A stretch of 64,000 bases of DNA, from assembly GCF_013409255.1 (NCBI RefSeq), contig NZ_JACCAS010000002.1, positions 1,922,001 through 1,986,000 on the forward strand, written 5' to 3'. Positions 17,661 to 28,564 of the stretch are shown piece by piece. The notes below the pieces were generated by a model. The model searched no databases. It was not told the origin of the DNA and saw only the letters and a program-made list of their open reading frames with translations. The number at the start of each line of letters is the position of its first letter. The first letter of the stretch is position 1. This DNA comes from Paraburkholderia bryophila. GTDB taxonomy: Bacteria; Pseudomonadota; Gammaproteobacteria; Burkholderiales; Burkholderiaceae. The translations under genes and the position numbers were made by a program.

Positions 17661-19568
17661 ATGTACGACTTGCTGAAAACCATCGACGACCCGGCGGCCT
17701 TGCGCCGCCTCGATCGCCGCCAACTGCAACCGCTTGCCGACGAGTTGCGCGCCTTTGTGCTCGACAGCGTATCGCAGACGGGCGGCCATCTTTCGTCCAA
17801 CCTCGGCACGGTCGAGTTGACCATTGCGCTGCACTATGTGTTCGACACGCCGCGTGACCGGATCGTCTGGGACGTCGGCCATCAAACCTATCCGCACAAG
17901 ATCCTGACCGGCCGCCGCGACCAGATGCACTCGCTGCGTCAGCTCGGCGGCATCTCGGGCTTCCCGAAGCGTGACGAGTCGGAATACGACACGTTCGGCA
18001 CTGCGCACTCCAGCACGTCGATCTCGGCCGCGCTCGGCATGGCGATCGCGAGCAAGCTGAAGGGCGAACACCGTACGGGCATCGCCGTGATCGGCGACGG
18101 CGCGATGACGGCCGGCATGGCCTTCGAAGCGATGAACAACGCCGGCGTCGAAGACGACGTGCCGCTGCTGGTCATTCTGAACGACAACGACATGTCGATT
18201 TCGCCGCCGGTCGGCGCGCTGAATCGCCATCTGGCGCGTCTGATGTCGGGCCGCTTCTACGCCGCCGCGCGCGCCGGTGTCGAACGCGTGCTGCGCGTCG
18301 CGCCGCCCATGCTCGATCTGGCCCGCAAGCTCGAAGAGCACGCGAAGGGCATGATCGTGCCGGCCACGCTGTTCGAAGAGTTCGGCTTCAACTACATCGG
18401 CCCGATCGACGGTCACGACCTCGATTCGCTGATCCCGACGCTGCAGAACATCAAGGAACTGCGCGGTCCGCAATTCCTGCACGTCGTGACGAAGAAGGGT
18501 CAAGGCTACAAGCTGGCCGAGGCCGATCCGGTGCTGTATCACGGCCCGGGCAAGTTCAATCCGGCAGAAGGCATCAAGCCGGCTACGACGCCGTCGAAGA
18601 AAACCTACACGCAGGTGTTCGGCGAATGGCTGTGCGACGCGGCCGAGCTCGATCCGCGCGTGGTGGGCATCACGCCGGCCATGCGTGAAGGCTCGGGCAT
18701 GGTCGAGTTCGAGAAGCGCTTTCCGGATCGTTACTTCGACGTCGGTATCGCCGAGCAGCACGCGGTGACGTTCGCCGGCGGCCTCGCCGCGGACGGCATG
18801 AAGCCGGTGGTCGCGATCTACTCGACCTTCCTGCAACGTGCTTACGATCAGTTGATCCACGACGTCGCGCTGCAAAATCTGCCGGTGGTGTTCGCTATCG
18901 ACCGCGCGGGTCTGGTCGGTGCCGACGGCGCCACGCACGCGGGTGCTTACGACCTGGCGTTCCTGCGCTGCATCCCGAACATGACGGTGATGGCCGCGTC
19001 GGACGAAAACGAATGCCGCCAGATGCTGTACACGGCGTTGCAGCAATCGAACCCGACGGCCGTGCGCTATCCGCGCGGCGCCGGCACGGGTGTCGCAACC
19101 GTCAAGCAGATGGCTGTGCTGCCGATCGGCAAGGGTGAAATCCGTCGCGAGACTTCGCAACCCGCGGGCAAGCGGATCGCGATTCTGGCGTTCGGCACGA
19201 TGGTCGCGCCGTCGCTGGCCGCCGCCGAACAACTGGACGCTACCGTCGCGAACATGCGCTTCGTGAAGCCGCTGGACGCGGATCTGGTCCGTCAGCTCGC
19301 CGAAACGCACGACGCCATCGTCACGGTCGAAGAAGGCTGTGTGATGGGCGGCGCGGGGTCGGCCTGCGTCGAAGCCCTGCTTGAAAGCGGCGTATTGCGG
19401 CCGGTGCTCCAACTGGGCCTGCCCGACCAGTTCATCGATCATGGCGATCCGGCCAAGCTGCTCGCCGCGTGCGGCCTCGACGCCGCAGGCATCGCCAAGT
19501 CGATTCGCGAGCGCTTTCTGTCGAGCGGCGCGGTCGGCGGTCAGTCGTCGGTGAAGCGCGTCGCTTAA
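17661..19568 (+). CDS. dxs: 1-deoxy-D-xylulose-5-phosphate synthase
   Basis: Thiamine-diphosphate enzyme (635 residues) that joins pyruvate and glyceraldehyde 3-phosphate in the first step of the MEP isoprenoid pathway. The N-terminal motif [18 protein letters not shown] is followed by the TPP motif [16 protein letters not shown] near 145 and the catalytic-glutamate region [16 protein letters not shown] near 370. The start [17 protein letters not shown] fits the family; an upstream in-frame ATG at 17616 adds 15 residues without family similarity. The gene ends 18 bases before a run of hairpins. Confidence 0.96.
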   Translation: MYDLLKTIDDPAALRRLDRRQLQPLADELRAFVLDSVSQTGGHLSSNLGTVELTIALHYVFDTPRDRIVWDVGHQTYPHKILTGRRDQMHSLRQLGGISGFPKRDESEYDTFGTAHSSTSISAALGMAIASKLKGEHRTGIAVIGDGAMTAGMAFEAMNNAGVEDDVPLLVILNDNDMSISPPVGALNRHLARLMSGRFYAAARAGVERVLRVAPPMLDLARKLEEHAKGMIVPATLFEEFGFNYIGPIDGHDLDSLIPTLQNIKELRGPQFLHVVTKKGQGYKLAEADPVLYHGPGKFNPAEGIKPATTPSKKTYTQVFGEWLCDAAELDPRVVGITPAMREGSGMVEFEKRFPDRYFDVGIAEQHAVTFAGGLAADGMKPVVAIYSTFLQRAYDQLIHDVALQNLPVVFAIDRAGLVGADGATHAGAYDLAFLRCIPNMTVMAASDENECRQMLYTALQQSNPTAVRYPRGAGTGVATVKQMAVLPIGKGEIRRETSQPAGKRIAILAFGTMVAPSLAAAEQLDATVANMRFVKPLDADLVRQLAETHDAIVTVEEGCVMGGAGSACVEALLESGVLRPVLQLGLPDQFIDHGDPAKLLAACGLDAAGIAKSIRERFLSSGAVGGQSSVKRVA

Positions 19569-19585
19569 GGCGTCGCATCAGGCGG

Positions 19586-19690
19586 CGCGGCTCGTCGCCC
19601 GAGCCGCGTTGCTATCGTGGTCATAGCAATCTCCAACTTGAATCGATGGGCCTTCGGGCCCATCATCCAACGCCGGCCGGGGCCGGCGTT
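19586..19690. repeat. Four perfect hairpins in tandem between dxs and folE2
   Basis: Stems: CGCGGCTCG/CGAGCCGCG (19586-19608), TTGCTAT/ATAGCAA (19609-19629), GATGGGCC/GGCCCATC with TTCG loop (19645-19664), and AACGCCGGCC/GGCCGGCGTT (19669-19690). All are perfect and none is followed by a T-run. They fill most of the first half of the dxs-folE2 gap. They may be a Rho-dependent end, a processed small RNA or a structured folE2 leader. Confidence 0.6.
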
Positions 19691-19831
19691 CGCCGTTGCG
19701 CGACCTGATCGGCACGGCCGCCGAGCGACCCCGAACTGTCGGTTCGCGACAGTCCGCGGCAGCCTTCCAAGGTGACTTCCTGCGGAGCGAAAAAACTGCG
19801 CGGCCCGGCGTTTTCTGGAAAGGACAAGACA

Positions 19832-20638
19832 ATGAATCAGATGAATCCCGCCTTTGTGATGCCCGACGTGCAAAGCACGCCCGATACCCGTCAGATCCCG
19901 ATTCAGCGGGTCGGTGTGAAGGCCGTGCGTCATCCGTTGACGGTGCGCACGCAAGGCGGCGACGTTCAGCCGACGATCGGCACGTGGAATCTCGACGTGC
20001 ATCTGCCCGCTGACCAGAAGGGCACGCATATGTCGCGATTCGTTGCGTTGCTTGAAGAGAACAAGGTGCCGCTGGAGTCGGCCACGTTCCGCACGATGCT
20101 CGCCGCGATGCTGGAAAAGCTCGAGGCCGAGGCCGGCCGTATCGAAGTTGCGTTCCCGTATTTTGTGAACAAGACCGCGCCGGTGTCGGGCGTGCAAAGC
20201 CTGTTGGACTACGAAGTCACGTTGACCGGCGAGACCCGTAACGGCGCGACGCGTCTGTTCCTGAAGGTGCTGGTGCCGGTCACGAGCCTGTGCCCGTGCT
20301 CGAAGAAGATCTCGCAGTACGGCGCGCACAACCAGCGCTCGCACGTCACGATCAACGCCGAATTGGCCGGCGACGTGGCCGTCGAAGAACTGGTTCGTAT
20401 CGCTGAAGAAGAAGCGTCGTGCGAACTGTGGGGCCTGCTGAAGCGTCCGGACGAGAAGTTCGTCACCGAGCGCGCCTACGAGAATCCGAAATTCGTCGAA
20501 GATCTGGTGCGCGACGTCGCGCAGCGTCTGAATGCGGACGAGCGGATCGTCGCGTATGTGCTTGAGGCTGAGAACTTCGAGTCGATTCACAATCACAGCG
20601 CGTACGCGGTGATCGAGCGGGATAAGCGGATGGTTTGA
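19832..20638 (+). CDS. folE2: GTP cyclohydrolase I, type IB (FolE2)
   Basis: Converts GTP to 7,8-dihydroneopterin triphosphate for folate and related pterins. The 268 residues contain [23 protein letters not shown], with the metal-binding cysteine near 150, and [15 protein letters not shown] near the C-terminus, both diagnostic of FolE2 and absent from FolE1. In other bacteria folE2 is often the zinc-independent back-up enzyme under Zur control; no Zur box was recognised here. A good ribosome-binding site (AAAGGA) precedes the ATG and a strong terminator follows. Confidence 0.95.
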   Translation: MNQMNPAFVMPDVQSTPDTRQIPIQRVGVKAVRHPLTVRTQGGDVQPTIGTWNLDVHLPADQKGTHMSRFVALLEENKVPLESATFRTMLAAMLEKLEAEAGRIEVAFPYFVNKTAPVSGVQSLLDYEVTLTGETRNGATRLFLKVLVPVTSLCPCSKKISQYGAHNQRSHVTINAELAGDVAVEELVRIAEEEASCELWGLLKRPDEKFVTERAYENPKFVEDLVRDVAQRLNADERIVAYVLEAENFESIHNHSAYAVIERDKRMV

Positions 20639-20669
20639 TACGTTCATTAGCCCACGCTGGTCGCCAACG

Positions 20670-20698
20670 AAAAGCCGCTCTAAAAGAGCGGCTTTTTT
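20670..20698 (+). terminator. Intrinsic terminator after folE2
   Basis: AAAAGCCGCTC pairs with GAGCGGCTTTT, followed by six T. The A-rich 5' side makes it able to work for the convergent tsaD gene too. Confidence 0.9.
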
Positions 20699-20727
20699 AC
20701 GTGCGCCGAACTACTGAGCTTTCGAGC

Positions 20728-21756
20728 TTAGCGTGCGAGCGAAGTCAGATCCCAGCGCGGTTTCACCGTGAACGCGTAGTCTTTGCCCGACTGATCCGGC
20801 CAGCGCTGCAAGCGCAACGCGCCGGCCAGCGCGATCATCGCGCCGTTGTCCGTGCACAGCGACAAATCCGGGTAATGCACATAGAAATTGCGTTTCTTCG
20901 CTGCGGCGGAAAGCGCCTCGCGCAGTTGCCGATTCGCGCCCACGCCGCCCGCCACCACCAATCGGTTCAGCTTGGTCTTTTTCAGCGCGGCCAGCGACTT
21001 CACCGCCAGCACTTCGACTGCTGCGTCCACGAAACCGCGGGCCAGATCGGCTTTCGCCTGCTCGCAAATATTCGCGCCGCCGAGCTTTTTTGCATGCGTG
21101 AGCACGGCGGTTTTCAAGCCGCTGAAGCTGAAGTCGAGGTCGCCGGAATGCAGCATGGGACGCGGAAGCACCACCGCGCCGGGCGTGCCGAATTCGGCCA
21201 TGCGCGACACTTCGGGGCCGCCGGGATAACCGAGGCCGAGCAGCTTGGCGGTTTTGTCGAAAGCTTCGCCGGCCGCGTCATCCAGCGTTTCGCCGAGCGT
21301 TTCGTACTCGCCGACGTCCGTTACGCGCATCAATTGTGTATGTCCGCCGGACACCAGCAGCGCGACAAACGGAAACGGCGGCGGCTCGTCCACCAGCAGC
21401 GGCGACAGCAAATGCCCTTCGAGATGGTGGATGCCGATAGTCGGCTTGTCCCACGCCATGGCCAGCGAATTGGCCACGCTCGCGCCGACCAGCAGCGCGC
21501 CCGCGAGCCCCGGCCCTTGGGTGTAGGCGATCGCGTCGATGTCGCTGCGCGCCGCACCGGCGCGCTCCATCACTTCTTCGAGCAACGGCAGCGCGCGCCG
21601 GATATGGTCGCGCGACGCCAGTTCAGGCACCACGCCGCCGTATTCCCGATGCATCGCGATTTGCGAATGCAGCGCGTGCGCGAGCAGGCCGCGCTCTGTG
21701 TCGTAGAGCGCGAGACCGGTTTCGTCGCAGGAGCTTTCGATGCCGAGAACGAGCAT
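20728..21756 (-). CDS. tsaD: tRNA threonylcarbamoyladenosine transferase subunit TsaD
   Basis: Catalytic ATPase-fold subunit (342 residues) of the complex that installs t6A37 on ANN-decoding tRNAs. The start [14 protein letters not shown] is the family N-terminus; HHLEGH (near 110) binds metal, and [31 protein letters not shown] and [13 protein letters not shown] are all present. The upstream 14-residue extension in frame was rejected. It is convergent with folE2 and divergent from the following flavoprotein gene. Confidence 0.96.
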   Translation of the reverse strand: MLVLGIESSCDETGLALYDTERGLLAHALHSQIAMHREYGGVVPELASRDHIRRALPLLEEVMERAGAARSDIDAIAYTQGPGLAGALLVGASVANSLAMAWDKPTIGIHHLEGHLLSPLLVDEPPPFPFVALLVSGGHTQLMRVTDVGEYETLGETLDDAAGEAFDKTAKLLGLGYPGGPEVSRMAEFGTPGAVVLPRPMLHSGDLDFSFSGLKTAVLTHAKKLGGANICEQAKADLARGFVDAAVEVLAVKSLAALKKTKLNRLVVAGGVGANRQLREALSAAAKKRNFYVHYPDLSLCTDNGAMIALAGALRLQRWPDQSGKDYAFTVKPRWDLTSLAR

Positions 21757-21913
21757 GATGGATGGTTGGGTTTGAACGACCACGGCCGTGCGCGACACTG
21801 CGGATACGACGCGCAGGGACAGTCAGGCACGCGGCCGAGAAAATGAAAAGGCTAGCCTGAAAGTATAGCAGTGCCGACAAGCCGCCGCAGACGCGCAGGT
21901 ACAATGCGGCCCC

Positions 21914-23131
21914 ATGGAATCCTTTGATATCGCGGTAATCGGCGCAGGCGCGGCCGGCATGATGTGCGCGGCCGTGGCCGGGCAACTCGGCCGTCGCGTG
22001 GTGCTGATCGACCACTCGCAGCGTCTCGCGGAAAAAATCCGCATCTCCGGCGGCGGCCGGTGCAACTTCACCAATCTGTACGCCGGCCCGGCTAATTACC
22101 TGTCTGCCAATCCGCATTTTTGCCGCTCGGCGCTGGCGCGCTATACGCCGCGCGACTTCATGGCGCTGCTCAAGCGGCATCACGTGACGTGGCACGAGAA
22201 GCACAAAGGGCAGCTCTTCTGCGATCAGTCGAGCGACGCCGTCATCGACGTGCTGAAGGCCGAGTGCGACGCGGGCCGTGTCGCGTGGCGCACGCCGCTG
22301 TCGGTCGAGCACGTGCGGCAGGGCGCGGAGGGCCGCTACACGCTGGACACCCAGTCGGGCCCGATCACAGCGCGCGCGCTGGTGATCGCGACCGGCGGTC
22401 TGTCGATCCCCAAGATCGGCGCGACGGATTTCGCCTACCGCCTTGCCAAGCAATTCGGCCACAAGCTGATCGACACGCGCCCGGCGCTGGTCCCGCTGAC
22501 CTTCGCCGCAGCCGACTGGGAGCCGTTCGCGGCGCTTTCGGGCGTATCGCTGGAGGTGCAACTCGCGACCGGCAACAAGAAGACCGGCGCGGAGTTCAAC
22601 GAAGATCTGCTGCTGACCCATCGCGGCCTGTCCGGCCCGGGCGTGCTGCAGATTTCGAGCTACTGGCAGCCCGGCGAACCGATCCACATCAATCTGCTGC
22701 CGGAAAAGGATGCCACCACCGCGTTGCTGGAAGCCAAAACCGGCACGAAGCGCCAGATCGCCAATCTGCTGTCCGAGCGGGTCCCGCAGCGTCTTGCGCA
22801 CGTCTGGCTGGAAACCCACCAGATCCCCGCCGACGCGCGCGTCGCCGATCTGCCGGACAAGATCCTGCGACGCGTGGGCGAGGCCTTGTCGCGCTGGACG
22901 CTCACGCCCAACGGCACCGAAGGCTATCGCAAAGCCGAAGTGACGCGCGGCGGCGTGGACACGCGCGACCTGTCGTCGGCGACGATGATGAGCGCGCGTG
23001 CGCCAGGTTTGTACTTCATCGGCGAGGCGGTGGACGTGACCGGCTGGCTCGGCGGCTACAATTTTCAGTGGGCGTGGGCGTCGGGTGTGGCGGCCGGTCA
23101 GGCCGCCGCGGAGTACGTTCAGGGGGCTTGA
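21914..23131 (+). CDS. FAD-dependent oxidoreductase, HI0933/YhiN family
   Basis: Flavoprotein of 405 residues. The N-terminal dinucleotide fold is FDIAVIGAGAAGMMCAAVAGQLGRRVVLID (about 4-33), followed by the family signature KIRISGGGRCNFTN (about 42-55) and ATGGLSIPKIGATDFAY. The C-terminal GEAVDVTGWLGGYNFQWAWASG is also diagnostic. Members are conserved but few have a firm biochemical role; related BaiN reduces bile-acid intermediates, which is unlikely to apply here. It lies upstream of the macromolecular-synthesis operon. Confidence 0.9.
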   Translation: MESFDIAVIGAGAAGMMCAAVAGQLGRRVVLIDHSQRLAEKIRISGGGRCNFTNLYAGPANYLSANPHFCRSALARYTPRDFMALLKRHHVTWHEKHKGQLFCDQSSDAVIDVLKAECDAGRVAWRTPLSVEHVRQGAEGRYTLDTQSGPITARALVIATGGLSIPKIGATDFAYRLAKQFGHKLIDTRPALVPLTFAAADWEPFAALSGVSLEVQLATGNKKTGAEFNEDLLLTHRGLSGPGVLQISSYWQPGEPIHINLLPEKDATTALLEAKTGTKRQIANLLSERVPQRLAHVWLETHQIPADARVADLPDKILRRVGEALSRWTLTPNGTEGYRKAEVTRGGVDTRDLSSATMMSARAPGLYFIGEAVDVTGWLGGYNFQWAWASGVAAGQAAAEYVQGA

Positions 23132-23199
23132 CGGCGCATTAGCTTTGTGAGAGAGCTCTGCTATACTCCTGAACCTTTACAAAGTTCCGTTATTGAAAA

Positions 23200-23412
23200 A
23201 TGACGACCATCCGCGTAAAAGACAACGAGTCGTGTGAAGTTGCCGTGTGCCGTTTCAAGCGCACCATGGAGAAAACGGCTTGTTGACGGAACTTCGCGCT
23301 CGCGAGTTTTACGAAAAGCCTACGGCTGAGCGCAAGCGCAAGAAAGCGGCTGCGGTGAAGCGTCATTTCAAGCATCTGCGTGGCCAGATGCTGCCAAAAA
23401 AAGTTCTACTGA
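23200..23412 (+). pseudogene. rpsU: Ribosomal protein S21 gene, frameshifted
   Basis: The reading frame starts [21 protein letters not shown] as in S21 but reaches a TGA after 28 codons (23284-23286). One base back, the rest of S21 continues: [43 protein letters not shown]. The break falls in a GAGAAAACGG stretch where one A appears lost. A run of A near 23396-23402 appears to have gained one, shifting the end past the expected FY-stop. Several N-terminal residues differ from the common S21 sequence as I recall it (for example S and C in place of P and F). It is in the normal place, before yqeY-dnaG-rpoD. Burkholderia species usually carry further rpsU copies. Confidence 0.78.
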
Positions 23413-23636
23413 TTCTGGCGTTGCCGCGGTTCCCGTCGAACGGAGCGGCGACATCCAACCGGTGAGGGCGCTGCAGGCGCAATCACGGAAAACACGGCCC
23501 CTTCGGGCCAGCCGGCAGGGTCGCACACATTACGCATATCGCGCCAACCCGTTTGAGGAAGCAGTCCCAAGCGGGTATTCGTGTTGATGCGGTCGGCCCG
23601 GCCGGATTTTCATATTCCAACGTATTCAGGTGAGTG

Positions 23637-24083
23637 ATGAGCCTCAAGGACCAGATCAACGACGACATGAAAGCCGCCATGCGGGCGCGTGAAACCGAGC
23701 GTCTCGGCACGATCCGCCTGCTGCTCGCCGCGATCAAGCAACGCGAAGTGGACGAGCGCATCACGCTCGACGACACGGCGATCACCGCGGTCATCGACAA
23801 GATGATCAAGCAGCGCAAAGACTCGATCAGCCAGTTCGAGGCCGCCAGCCGCACGGATCTCGCCGACAAGGAAAAGGCCGAAATGGCGATCCTGTCCGCG
23901 TATATGCCGGAGCAGATGTCCGAAGCGGAGATCGTCGCCGAAGTTCAGGCGGCGGTCGCGCAAACCGGCGCTGCCGGCCCGCAGGACATGGGCAAGGTGA
24001 TGGGCGTGCTGAAGCCCAAGCTGGCCGGCCGCGCCGACATGACCGCCGTCTCGGCGCAAGTCAAAGCCGCGCTCGCGAAGTAA
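23637..24083 (+). CDS. yqeY: GatB/YqeY domain protein
   Basis: Protein of 148 residues matching the stand-alone YqeY family, which shares its fold with the tail domain of GatB and is thought to bind tRNA-like structures. The conserved start MSLKDQINDDMKAAMRARETERLGTIRLLLAAIKQREVDER and the LSAYMPEQMSEAEIVAEV segment are intact. It sits between rpsU and dnaG, its usual place in this operon. The ATG at 23637 follows AGGTGAG; the GTG three bases earlier is less likely. Confidence 0.9.
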   Translation: MSLKDQINDDMKAAMRARETERLGTIRLLLAAIKQREVDERITLDDTAITAVIDKMIKQRKDSISQFEAASRTDLADKEKAEMAILSAYMPEQMSEAEIVAEVQAAVAQTGAAGPQDMGKVMGVLKPKLAGRADMTAVSAQVKAALAK

Positions 24084-24165
24084 TTTCCGTCTATCGGGTC
24101 TGCGCGCACCGTCGCTCGACGGGCGGCGCGCGCAGCCTTGAGCTTTTCAGGTAGCGTCATTTACT

Positions 24166-26031
24166 GTGATTCCTCCGTCATTTCTGCAGGACCTGCTCAA
24201 CCGCGTCGATATCGTCGACGTGGTCGGCCGGTATGTGCAGCTGAAAAAGGGCGGCGCGAACTTCATGGGGTTGTGCCCGTTTCACAACGAAAAAAGCCCC
24301 TCGTTTACGGTTAGTCCGACTAAACAGTTCTATCACTGCTTCGGCTGTGGTGCGCACGGCACGGCGATCGGGTTCCTGATGGAACACGTTGGCTCGTCGT
24401 TTCCCGAGGCCGTCAACGATCTCGCGCAGTCGGTCGGCTTGACCGTGCCGAACGAGCCGTCGCCGGGGTATGGCGGCGGGGGCGGCGGCTATGCGCCGGC
24501 GGCGTCCAAAGCGGTCACCACGGCGCTTTCCGACGTCATGCAAACCGCCTGCGATTTTTACCGCAAGCAACTGCGCGGCGCGCCCACCGCGATTCAGTAT
24601 CTGAAGAAACGCGGTTTGACCGGCGAGATCGCGGCCCGCTTCGGGCTCGGCTATGCCCCAGACGGCTGGCAGAACCTCGAACCGGCATTTCCTAATTATC
24701 GGGACGATTCGCTGGTCGAGTCGGGGCTGGTGATTGTCAGCGAAAAGTCGGACGCGCAGGGTCAGAATCGCCGTTACGACCGCTTTCGCGAGCGGATCAT
24801 GTTCCCGATACGCAATGTGAAGGGGCAGGTGATCGGCTTCGGCGGCCGTGTACTGGGCAGCGGCGAGCCGAAATATTTGAATTCGCCCGAAACGCCGCTA
24901 TTTAACAAAGGCAGTGAGCTGTACGGGCTGTTCGAGGCACGTCTGGCGATTCGCGAACAGCACTACGTGCTGGTGGTCGAAGGCTATATGGACGTGGTCG
25001 CGCTGGCCCAATTGGGGTTCCAGAACGCGGTTGCGACGCTCGGCACAGCCTGCACGCCAATTCATGTGCAGAAACTGATGCGTCAGACCGATACGGTCAT
25101 TTTCAGTTTCGACGGCGATTCCGCAGGGCGGCGCGCCGCGCGCCGCGCGCTGGACGCCTGTCTGCCGCACGCGGCCGACAATCGCACCATCCGCTTCCTG
25201 TTTCTGCCGTCCGAGCACGATCCTGACAGCTACGTGCGCGAATTCGGCACCGAGGGCTTCGCCGAGCAGGTCGAACGGGCCATGCCGCTGTCACAGTTCA
25301 TGCTCAATGAGGTGCTGACCGGCAAGGAGTTGGATCAGCCGGAAGGCCGGGCTCGAGCACTGTTCGACGCCAAGCCGTTGCTGCAGGCGCTGCCGGCCAA
25401 TGCGTTGCGCGCCCAGATCATGCATATGTTCGCCGACCGCCTCGACGTGCCGTTCGACGAAGTGGCGGCCCTCTGCGAGGTCGATTCGCGAATCGCGGCG
25501 GCTGCCCGTTCGGCGCCGGCCCGCAAAGACCGGCGCAGCGTGACCGGAATCGAAGAGAAGACGCTGCGCAATCTGGTGATGTATCCGCGCACGGTGGCGG
25601 TGCTCGACGAAGACGCCGAGCAGGCGCTTCTGTCGGTGACGCGGCACGGCGAGCTGTTCGAAGAAGTGACGACGCACGCGCGTGCGCTGGGCGATTCGGC
25701 GGAGTTTCAGTTGCTGTCCGATCTATTGCGAAACGGCGCAAACGCCCCAACTTTCGAGGAAATCTTTCGCAAAATTCTAGACTATGATGAAAACGTCCGG
25801 GATTTACTGCTGAAGGACCCGGAGGATGCGACCGTCATCGAGGAGCGGCGCGAGCAGGAGCGGATTGTGGGCGAGGAATTGAAAGCCGCGATCCTGAAGA
25901 TGCGGTACGACGCTTATTGCGATCGTCTCGAGCAACTTTCGCGGCAATCCCGGCACACGCCGGAGGAGTTTGCGGAGCTGTCGGAGTTGAACCGGAAGCG
26001 GGCCGACATGAAGCGCCAGCTGGGGCTCTAG
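24166..26031 (+). CDS. dnaG: DNA primase
   Basis: Synthesises RNA primers at the replication fork. The 621 residues have a CHC2 zinc finger (Cys37, His40, Cys58, Cys61), a TOPRIM core with EGYMDV near 273 and FDGDSAGRRAA near 314, and a C-terminal DnaB-interacting region. The start codon is GTG (MIPPSFLQDLLNRVDIVDVV), the family N-terminus. A glycine-rich linker (GGGGGGYAP) follows the zinc domain. It is the middle gene of the rpsU-dnaG-rpoD operon. Confidence 0.96.
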   Translation: MIPPSFLQDLLNRVDIVDVVGRYVQLKKGGANFMGLCPFHNEKSPSFTVSPTKQFYHCFGCGAHGTAIGFLMEHVGSSFPEAVNDLAQSVGLTVPNEPSPGYGGGGGGYAPAASKAVTTALSDVMQTACDFYRKQLRGAPTAIQYLKKRGLTGEIAARFGLGYAPDGWQNLEPAFPNYRDDSLVESGLVIVSEKSDAQGQNRRYDRFRERIMFPIRNVKGQVIGFGGRVLGSGEPKYLNSPETPLFNKGSELYGLFEARLAIREQHYVLVVEGYMDVVALAQLGFQNAVATLGTACTPIHVQKLMRQTDTVIFSFDGDSAGRRAARRALDACLPHAADNRTIRFLFLPSEHDPDSYVREFGTEGFAEQVERAMPLSQFMLNEVLTGKELDQPEGRARALFDAKPLLQALPANALRAQIMHMFADRLDVPFDEVAALCEVDSRIAAAARSAPARKDRRSVTGIEEKTLRNLVMYPRTVAVLDEDAEQALLSVTRHGELFEEVTTHARALGDSAEFQLLSDLLRNGANAPTFEEIFRKILDYDENVRDLLLKDPEDATVIEERREQERIVGEELKAAILKMRYDAYCDRLEQLSRQSRHTPEEFAELSELNRKRADMKRQLGL

Positions 26032-26130
26032 ACGGGTTGCAAAGGGCCGGAGTGGTACAATAAAAGGTTTCCAGCGGTTTGTTTTTCAAAGGGTTTTCCT
26101 AGCAAAGGCCAATAGGCGAAGGGCGATGCG

Positions 26131-28524
26131 ATGGCAAAGACTACAGGCGGAAATAAAGCGGCAGGCACAGGCTCGAAGGAGCCGACCAGAAAGGTCACCG
26201 AGGCCAGGCTAGATTCTTCCGCCAGAAAAACGTCTACCGTCAGTGTTGCACCGGTTGCGGGGAAGAAATCCTTGACCAGTTCCGCTGCACGAGCGGAGCA
26301 GGTTGAGGCAGCGAGAGTGGTATCACCACCGGTCACGAAGCGGCCGGGTGTCAGAAGCGCAAGGGAAGCGGTTGTCGCGCAGGACGATGCGGCAGTCCGC
26401 GAGGTTCCAGTATCCACGGTTCAACCGGCTGGCGTCCACCAGCCGCGAGTCGAGACTACAGCCGGTACGGCGAACTCCATGACGAAAAAGCTGAATGAAG
26501 TACCCGTCGATGACGAAGCAACCCAAAGCGAAGAAACCCCTGCTGCCGCGGCTCCGGCCAAAGTGGAAAAGGTCAAGGCTCGCGACCGTCGTGCAAAGGA
26601 AAAAGCGCTGCTGAAAGACGCGTTCGCGTCGTCACAGCCGGGCACGGTCGAGGAACTCGAGGAGCGTCGTGCCAAACTGCGCGCGCTGATCAAGCTCGGC
26701 AAGGAGCGCGGCTTCCTCACGTACGCCGAAATCAACGACCACCTGCCGGACAACTTCACCGAGACCGAGGCGATTGAAGGCATCATCAGCACGTTCAACG
26801 ATATGGGCGTGGCGGTGTATGAACAGGCCCCGGACGCTGAAACGCTGCTGCTCAACGACAATGCACCCGCCGCTTCGTCAGACGACGAAGTGGAAGAGGA
26901 AGCCGAAGTCGCCCTTTCTACCGTCGACTCCGAATTCGGCCGCACCACTGACCCGGTCCGCATGTACATGCGCGAAATGGGCACGGTCGAGCTGCTCACG
27001 CGCGAAGGCGAAATCGAAATCGCCAAGCGGATCGAAGACGGTCTGAAGCACATGGTGATGGCGATCTCCGCGTGCCCGACCACGATCGCCGACATCCTCG
27101 CCATGGCTGAGCGGGTCGCGAACGAGGAAATCCGGATCGACGAACTGGTCGACGGCCTGATCGACGCCAACGCGGAAGACGCGGACGGCTTCTCCGCGCA
27201 AGAGGCGGAAGCGATCGAGAGCGACGAAGAAGAAGCCGAAGAAGAGTCCGAGGAAGACGAGGAAGAAGACGACGGCACGGCGCAAGCCACGGCCAACGCA
27301 GCGCAGATGGAAGCGCTCAAGCGTGCGTCGCTCGAAAAGTTTGCCCTCATTAGCGAATGGTTCGACAAGATGCGTCGTGCGTTCGAGAAAGAAGGCTACA
27401 AGTCCAAGTCGTATCTGAAGGCTCAAGAAACGATCCAGAACGAACTGATGACGATCCGCTTCACCGCGCGCACGGTCGAGCGTCTGTGCGATACGTTGCG
27501 CGCGCAAGTGGACGAAGTGCGCCAGGTCGAGCGGCAGATTCTGCATACGGTGGTCGACAAGTGCGGCATGCCGCGTGCGGAGTTCATCGCGCGTTTTCCG
27601 GGTAGCGAAACGGATCTCGAATGGGCCGACCGGATTGTCGGCGAGGGTCACGCCTACAGCGCGATCCTCACGCGGAATATTCCGGCTATCCGTGAACAGC
27701 AGCAACGTCTGCTGGACCTGCAGGCGCGTGTCGTACTGCCGCTGAAGGACCTGAAGGAAACCAACCGTCAGATGGCGGCCGGCGAACTGAAAGCGCGGCA
27801 GGCCAAGCGTGAAATGACCGAGGCGAACTTGCGTCTCGTGATCTCGATCGCAAAGAAGTACACGAACCGCGGTTTGCAGTTCCTCGACCTGATTCAGGAA
27901 GGCAATATCGGCCTGATGAAGGCAGTGGACAAGTTCGAATATCGTCGCGGCTACAAGTTCTCCACGTATGCCACGTGGTGGATTCGCCAGGCCATTACGC
28001 GTTCGATCGCCGACCAGGCGCGCACGATCCGGATTCCGGTTCACATGATCGAAACGATCAACAAGATGAACCGTATTTCGCGTCAGATTCTGCAGGAAAC
28101 CGGTCTCGAGCCGGATCCGGCAACGCTGGCCGAGAAGATGGAAATGCCGGAAGACAAGATCCGCAAGATCATGAAGATTGCGAAAGAGCCGATCTCCATG
28201 GAAACGCCGATCGGCGACGACGACGATTCGCATCTGGGTGACTTCATCGAAGATACGAACACGGTGGCGCCGGCGGATGCGGCCTTGCATGCCAGCATGC
28301 GCGACGTCGTGAAAGACGTGCTCGACTCGCTGACGCCGCGTGAGGCGAAGGTGCTGCGCATGCGTTTCGGTATCGAGATGAGCACCGATCACACGCTCGA
28401 AGAAGTCGGCAAGCAGTTCGACGTGACGCGTGAACGGATCCGTCAGATCGAGGCGAAGGCGCTGCGCAAGCTGCGTCATCCGAGCCGTTCGGACAAGCTG
28501 AAGTCGTTCCTCGAAGGAAATTGA
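26131..28524 (+). CDS. rpoD: Primary sigma factor RpoD (sigma-70)
   Basis: Housekeeping sigma factor of 797 residues. Region 1.1 ([29 protein letters not shown], about 178-206), region 1.2 ([22 protein letters not shown]), region 2 ([35 protein letters not shown] and the -10 reading [17 protein letters not shown]) and region 4 ([32 protein letters not shown]) are intact. The non-conserved insert contains a very acidic tract ([19 protein letters not shown]). The N-terminal 150 residues are Lys/Ala-rich and variable, so the true start could be later, for example at Met116; the chosen ATG has AAGGGC upstream. Confidence 0.95.
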   Translation: MAKTTGGNKAAGTGSKEPTRKVTEARLDSSARKTSTVSVAPVAGKKSLTSSAARAEQVEAARVVSPPVTKRPGVRSAREAVVAQDDAAVREVPVSTVQPAGVHQPRVETTAGTANSMTKKLNEVPVDDEATQSEETPAAAAPAKVEKVKARDRRAKEKALLKDAFASSQPGTVEELEERRAKLRALIKLGKERGFLTYAEINDHLPDNFTETEAIEGIISTFNDMGVAVYEQAPDAETLLLNDNAPAASSDDEVEEEAEVALSTVDSEFGRTTDPVRMYMREMGTVELLTREGEIEIAKRIEDGLKHMVMAISACPTTIADILAMAERVANEEIRIDELVDGLIDANAEDADGFSAQEAEAIESDEEEAEEESEEDEEEDDGTAQATANAAQMEALKRASLEKFALISEWFDKMRRAFEKEGYKSKSYLKAQETIQNELMTIRFTARTVERLCDTLRAQVDEVRQVERQILHTVVDKCGMPRAEFIARFPGSETDLEWADRIVGEGHAYSAILTRNIPAIREQQQRLLDLQARVVLPLKDLKETNRQMAAGELKARQAKREMTEANLRLVISIAKKYTNRGLQFLDLIQEGNIGLMKAVDKFEYRRGYKFSTYATWWIRQAITRSIADQARTIRIPVHMIETINKMNRISRQILQETGLEPDPATLAEKMEMPEDKIRKIMKIAKEPISMETPIGDDDDSHLGDFIEDTNTVAPADAALHASMRDVVKDVLDSLTPREAKVLRMRFGIEMSTDHTLEEVGKQFDVTRERIRQIEAKALRKLRHPSRSDKLKSFLEGN

Positions 28525-28564
28525 TCGACGCTGGTTGCGTGTAGTAATCGATGTCGCGGTTTCA

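Noticed and set aside
17568..19442. A 624-codon minus-strand frame antisense to dxs
   Set aside because: Same kind of shadow; dxs has all motifs and this frame has none.
19586..19690. Known Zur-responsive operator for folE2
   Set aside because: The AT-containing dyad (TTGCTAT/ATAGCAA) does not match Zur boxes I know, and spacing is wrong.
23269..23290. Programmed frameshift in rpsU
   Set aside because: The AAAA run is too short for transcriptional slippage, the -1 shift would need a poor codon pairing, and no stimulatory structure was seen; S21 is not known to use one.
26878..28479. A 533-codon minus-strand frame antisense to rpoD
   Set aside because: Shadow of the acidic and helical rpoD codons; rpoD is unambiguous.
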